DNA from: Bacillota bacterium
GTDB lineage: Bacteria > Bacillota > Clostridia > Saccharofermentanales > Fastidiosipilaceae
Reading direction: 5' to 3'
NCBI GenBank assembly: GCA_023442635.1
Contig: JAEZYR010000119.1
Span: forward strand, 1-7,607
Length of the DNA: 7,607 nt
Below the pieces are notes generated by a model that saw nothing but the letters and a program-made list of their open reading frames with translations, made no database searches and was not told the origin of the DNA. Of this stretch, positions 6,959-7,607 are shown one piece after another. Each line of letters begins with the position of its first letter. Position 1 is the stretch's first letter. Both the position numbers and the translations under genes were made by a program.

Positions 6959-7036
6959 GGCTGTCCACAAGTGCCCATAGACAGCCGGGCTGTCCACAAG
7001 TGCTCATAGACAGCCGGGCTGTCTACAATCAGCCCC
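6959..7036. repeat. 29-bp tandem repeat (two full copies and a shortened third) built from palindromic arms
   Basis: Units begin at 6959, 6988 and 7017. The first two are 29 bp each and differ at one base. The third keeps the first 12 bases with one change, then is shortened. Each full unit has the arms GGCTGTC and GACAGCC around a 14-bp centre. The third forms GGGCTG-N8-CAGCCC (7016-7021 with 7030-7035). Unit junctions make tight palindromes: GACAGCCGGGCTGTC at 6980-6994, and the perfect 19-bp TAGACAGCCGGGCTGTCTA at 7007-7025. The array fills much of the 211-bp gap between divergent genes. It could be an operator array, a set of leader hairpins for hydE, or a selfish palindromic repeat; the sequence does not decide. 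Confidence 0.9.
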
Positions 7037-7066
7037 TTGATTTTCAGTAGAAAGAAGATTTGCGAG

Positions 7067-7607
7067 ATGCGCTCTGATCTCCCTACGATACAGCATGCAA
7101 CAGACCTGAGTCCCGAGGACTTGGCCGCCCTATTGATCGTTGGACCTGTGCCCGATAGCGTCCTGCTCGATCTTCTGGACGCCAACTGGCTAAGTGACGA
7201 TCCTGAGCGCCGAGACCGATATGACGCCGTGATTGCTCACACGGCTCAGCAGATGCGCCGTCGCTGGTATGGTGACCTCATCTTTTACCGCGGTCTCGTC
7301 GAATTCACCAACTGCTGCCAGCAAGACTGTTATTACTGTGGCATCCGCCGCTCCAACAGCGCCGTCACGCGCTACCGTTTAGAGGAGACAGACATTCTAG
7401 CCGCCTGTGAGCAGGGCTATCAGTGGGGGCTGCGCAGTTTCGTCTTTCAGGGAGGCGAAGATCCAGCCTGGAAGCCCGAGCGCCTCGTCGAACTGGTCAA
7501 GGCCTTTCGTCGGCGCTTGCCAGATGTCGGCTTGACCCTGTCTGTCGGCGAGCTGAGCGAAGCTGCCTACCGCGATCTTTTCGAAGCAGGCGCCAACCGC
7601 TTCTTGC
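7067..7607 (+). CDS. hydE: [FeFe]-hydrogenase H-cluster maturase HydE (radical SAM), N-terminal part, truncated by window edge
   Basis: The ATG at 7067 opens 180 codons that run off the right edge; about half of a normal 350-residue HydE is visible. The radical-SAM cluster motif CX3CX2C is C84-QQD-C88-YY-C91, set in EFTNCCQQDCYYCGIRRSN, which I recognise as characteristic of HydE. FVFQGGEDP at 125-133 supplies the GGE SAM-binding motif, and LTLSVGELS at 157-164 follows the HydE pattern. HydE acts with HydF and HydG to build the diiron subcluster of [FeFe] hydrogenase, so the organism probably makes or uses H2. Relatives that could be confused with it are PylB and BioB; the residues around the cluster favour HydE. 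The ribosome site is weak (AAAGAAG nine bases before the ATG). An in-frame TTG at 7037 has no ribosome site. Tandem palindromes lie directly upstream. Confidence 0.87.
   Translation, partial: MRSDLPTIQHATDLSPEDLAALLIVGPVPDSVLLDLLDANWLSDDPERRDRYDAVIAHTAQQMRRRWYGDLIFYRGLVEFTNCCQQDCYYCGIRRSNSAVTRYRLEETDILAACEQGYQWGLRSFVFQGGEDPAWKPERLVELVKAFRRRLPDVGLTLSVGELSEAAYRDLFEAGANRFL

Noticed and set aside
6960..7027. DnaA-box-like words (CTGTCCACA twice, CTGTCTACA once) in the tandem repeat
   Set aside because: They differ from TTATCCACA at two or three positions, there is no AT-rich unwinding region, and no replication gene is nearby. They are part of the repeat unit.
6959..7036. CRISPR array
   Set aside because: Repeats are directly contiguous with no unique spacers, there are fewer than three full copies, and no cas gene is near. 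It is a simple tandem repeat.
6877..7185. 102-codon open frame on the minus strand across the tandem repeats
   Set aside because: Its translation is repetitive because it reads through the 29-bp repeat, it overlaps the well-supported start of hydE, and it shows no domain or ribosome site.

Overview
The window looks like chromosomal DNA from a fermentative, probably anaerobic Firmicute, most likely Clostridia-like, with roughly even base composition. Three things suggest this: an FBP-type L-lactate dehydrogenase, the start of an [FeFe]-hydrogenase maturase gene (hydE), and a paired SbcD/YhaO-like nuclease and membrane-anchored SbcC/YhaN-like ATPase. Purine-rich ribosome binding sites fit the same picture. 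The species cannot be named from the sequence.

Layout. Positions 1-636 (minus) hold the N-terminal 212 codons of a RecD2-type helicase, cut by the window edge. Upstream of it on the same strand is L-lactate dehydrogenase (708-1652). A 227-bp gap follows, carrying a possible promoter and an inverted repeat. Next on the minus strand is a two-gene unit with a 14-nt overlap: the nuclease (3951-5207) followed by the ATPase (1880-3964). A GNAT acetyltransferase (5261-5770) runs divergently on the plus strand. It converges on a D-2-hydroxyacid dehydrogenase (5905-6855, minus), and a strong intrinsic terminator lies between them, oriented for the dehydrogenase. A 211-bp divergent intergenic region separates that gene from hydE (7067 to the right edge, plus). 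It holds a 29-bp tandem repeat made of palindromic arms.

How the genes relate. The nuclease and ATPase almost certainly form one DNA-end-processing complex, and recD2 is also a DNA repair gene. Lactate dehydrogenase, the 2-hydroxyacid dehydrogenase and HydE all bear on disposal of reducing equivalents in fermentation, by making hydroxyacids or H2.

Most unusual features. First, the tandem palindromes between the dehydrogenase and hydE have interchangeable arms and could act as an operator array or as a switching RNA leader. Second, the short Rad50-like ATPase has a hydrophobic hairpin in the middle of its coiled coil and no CxxC zinc hook. No wholly new system can be demonstrated from this window alone.
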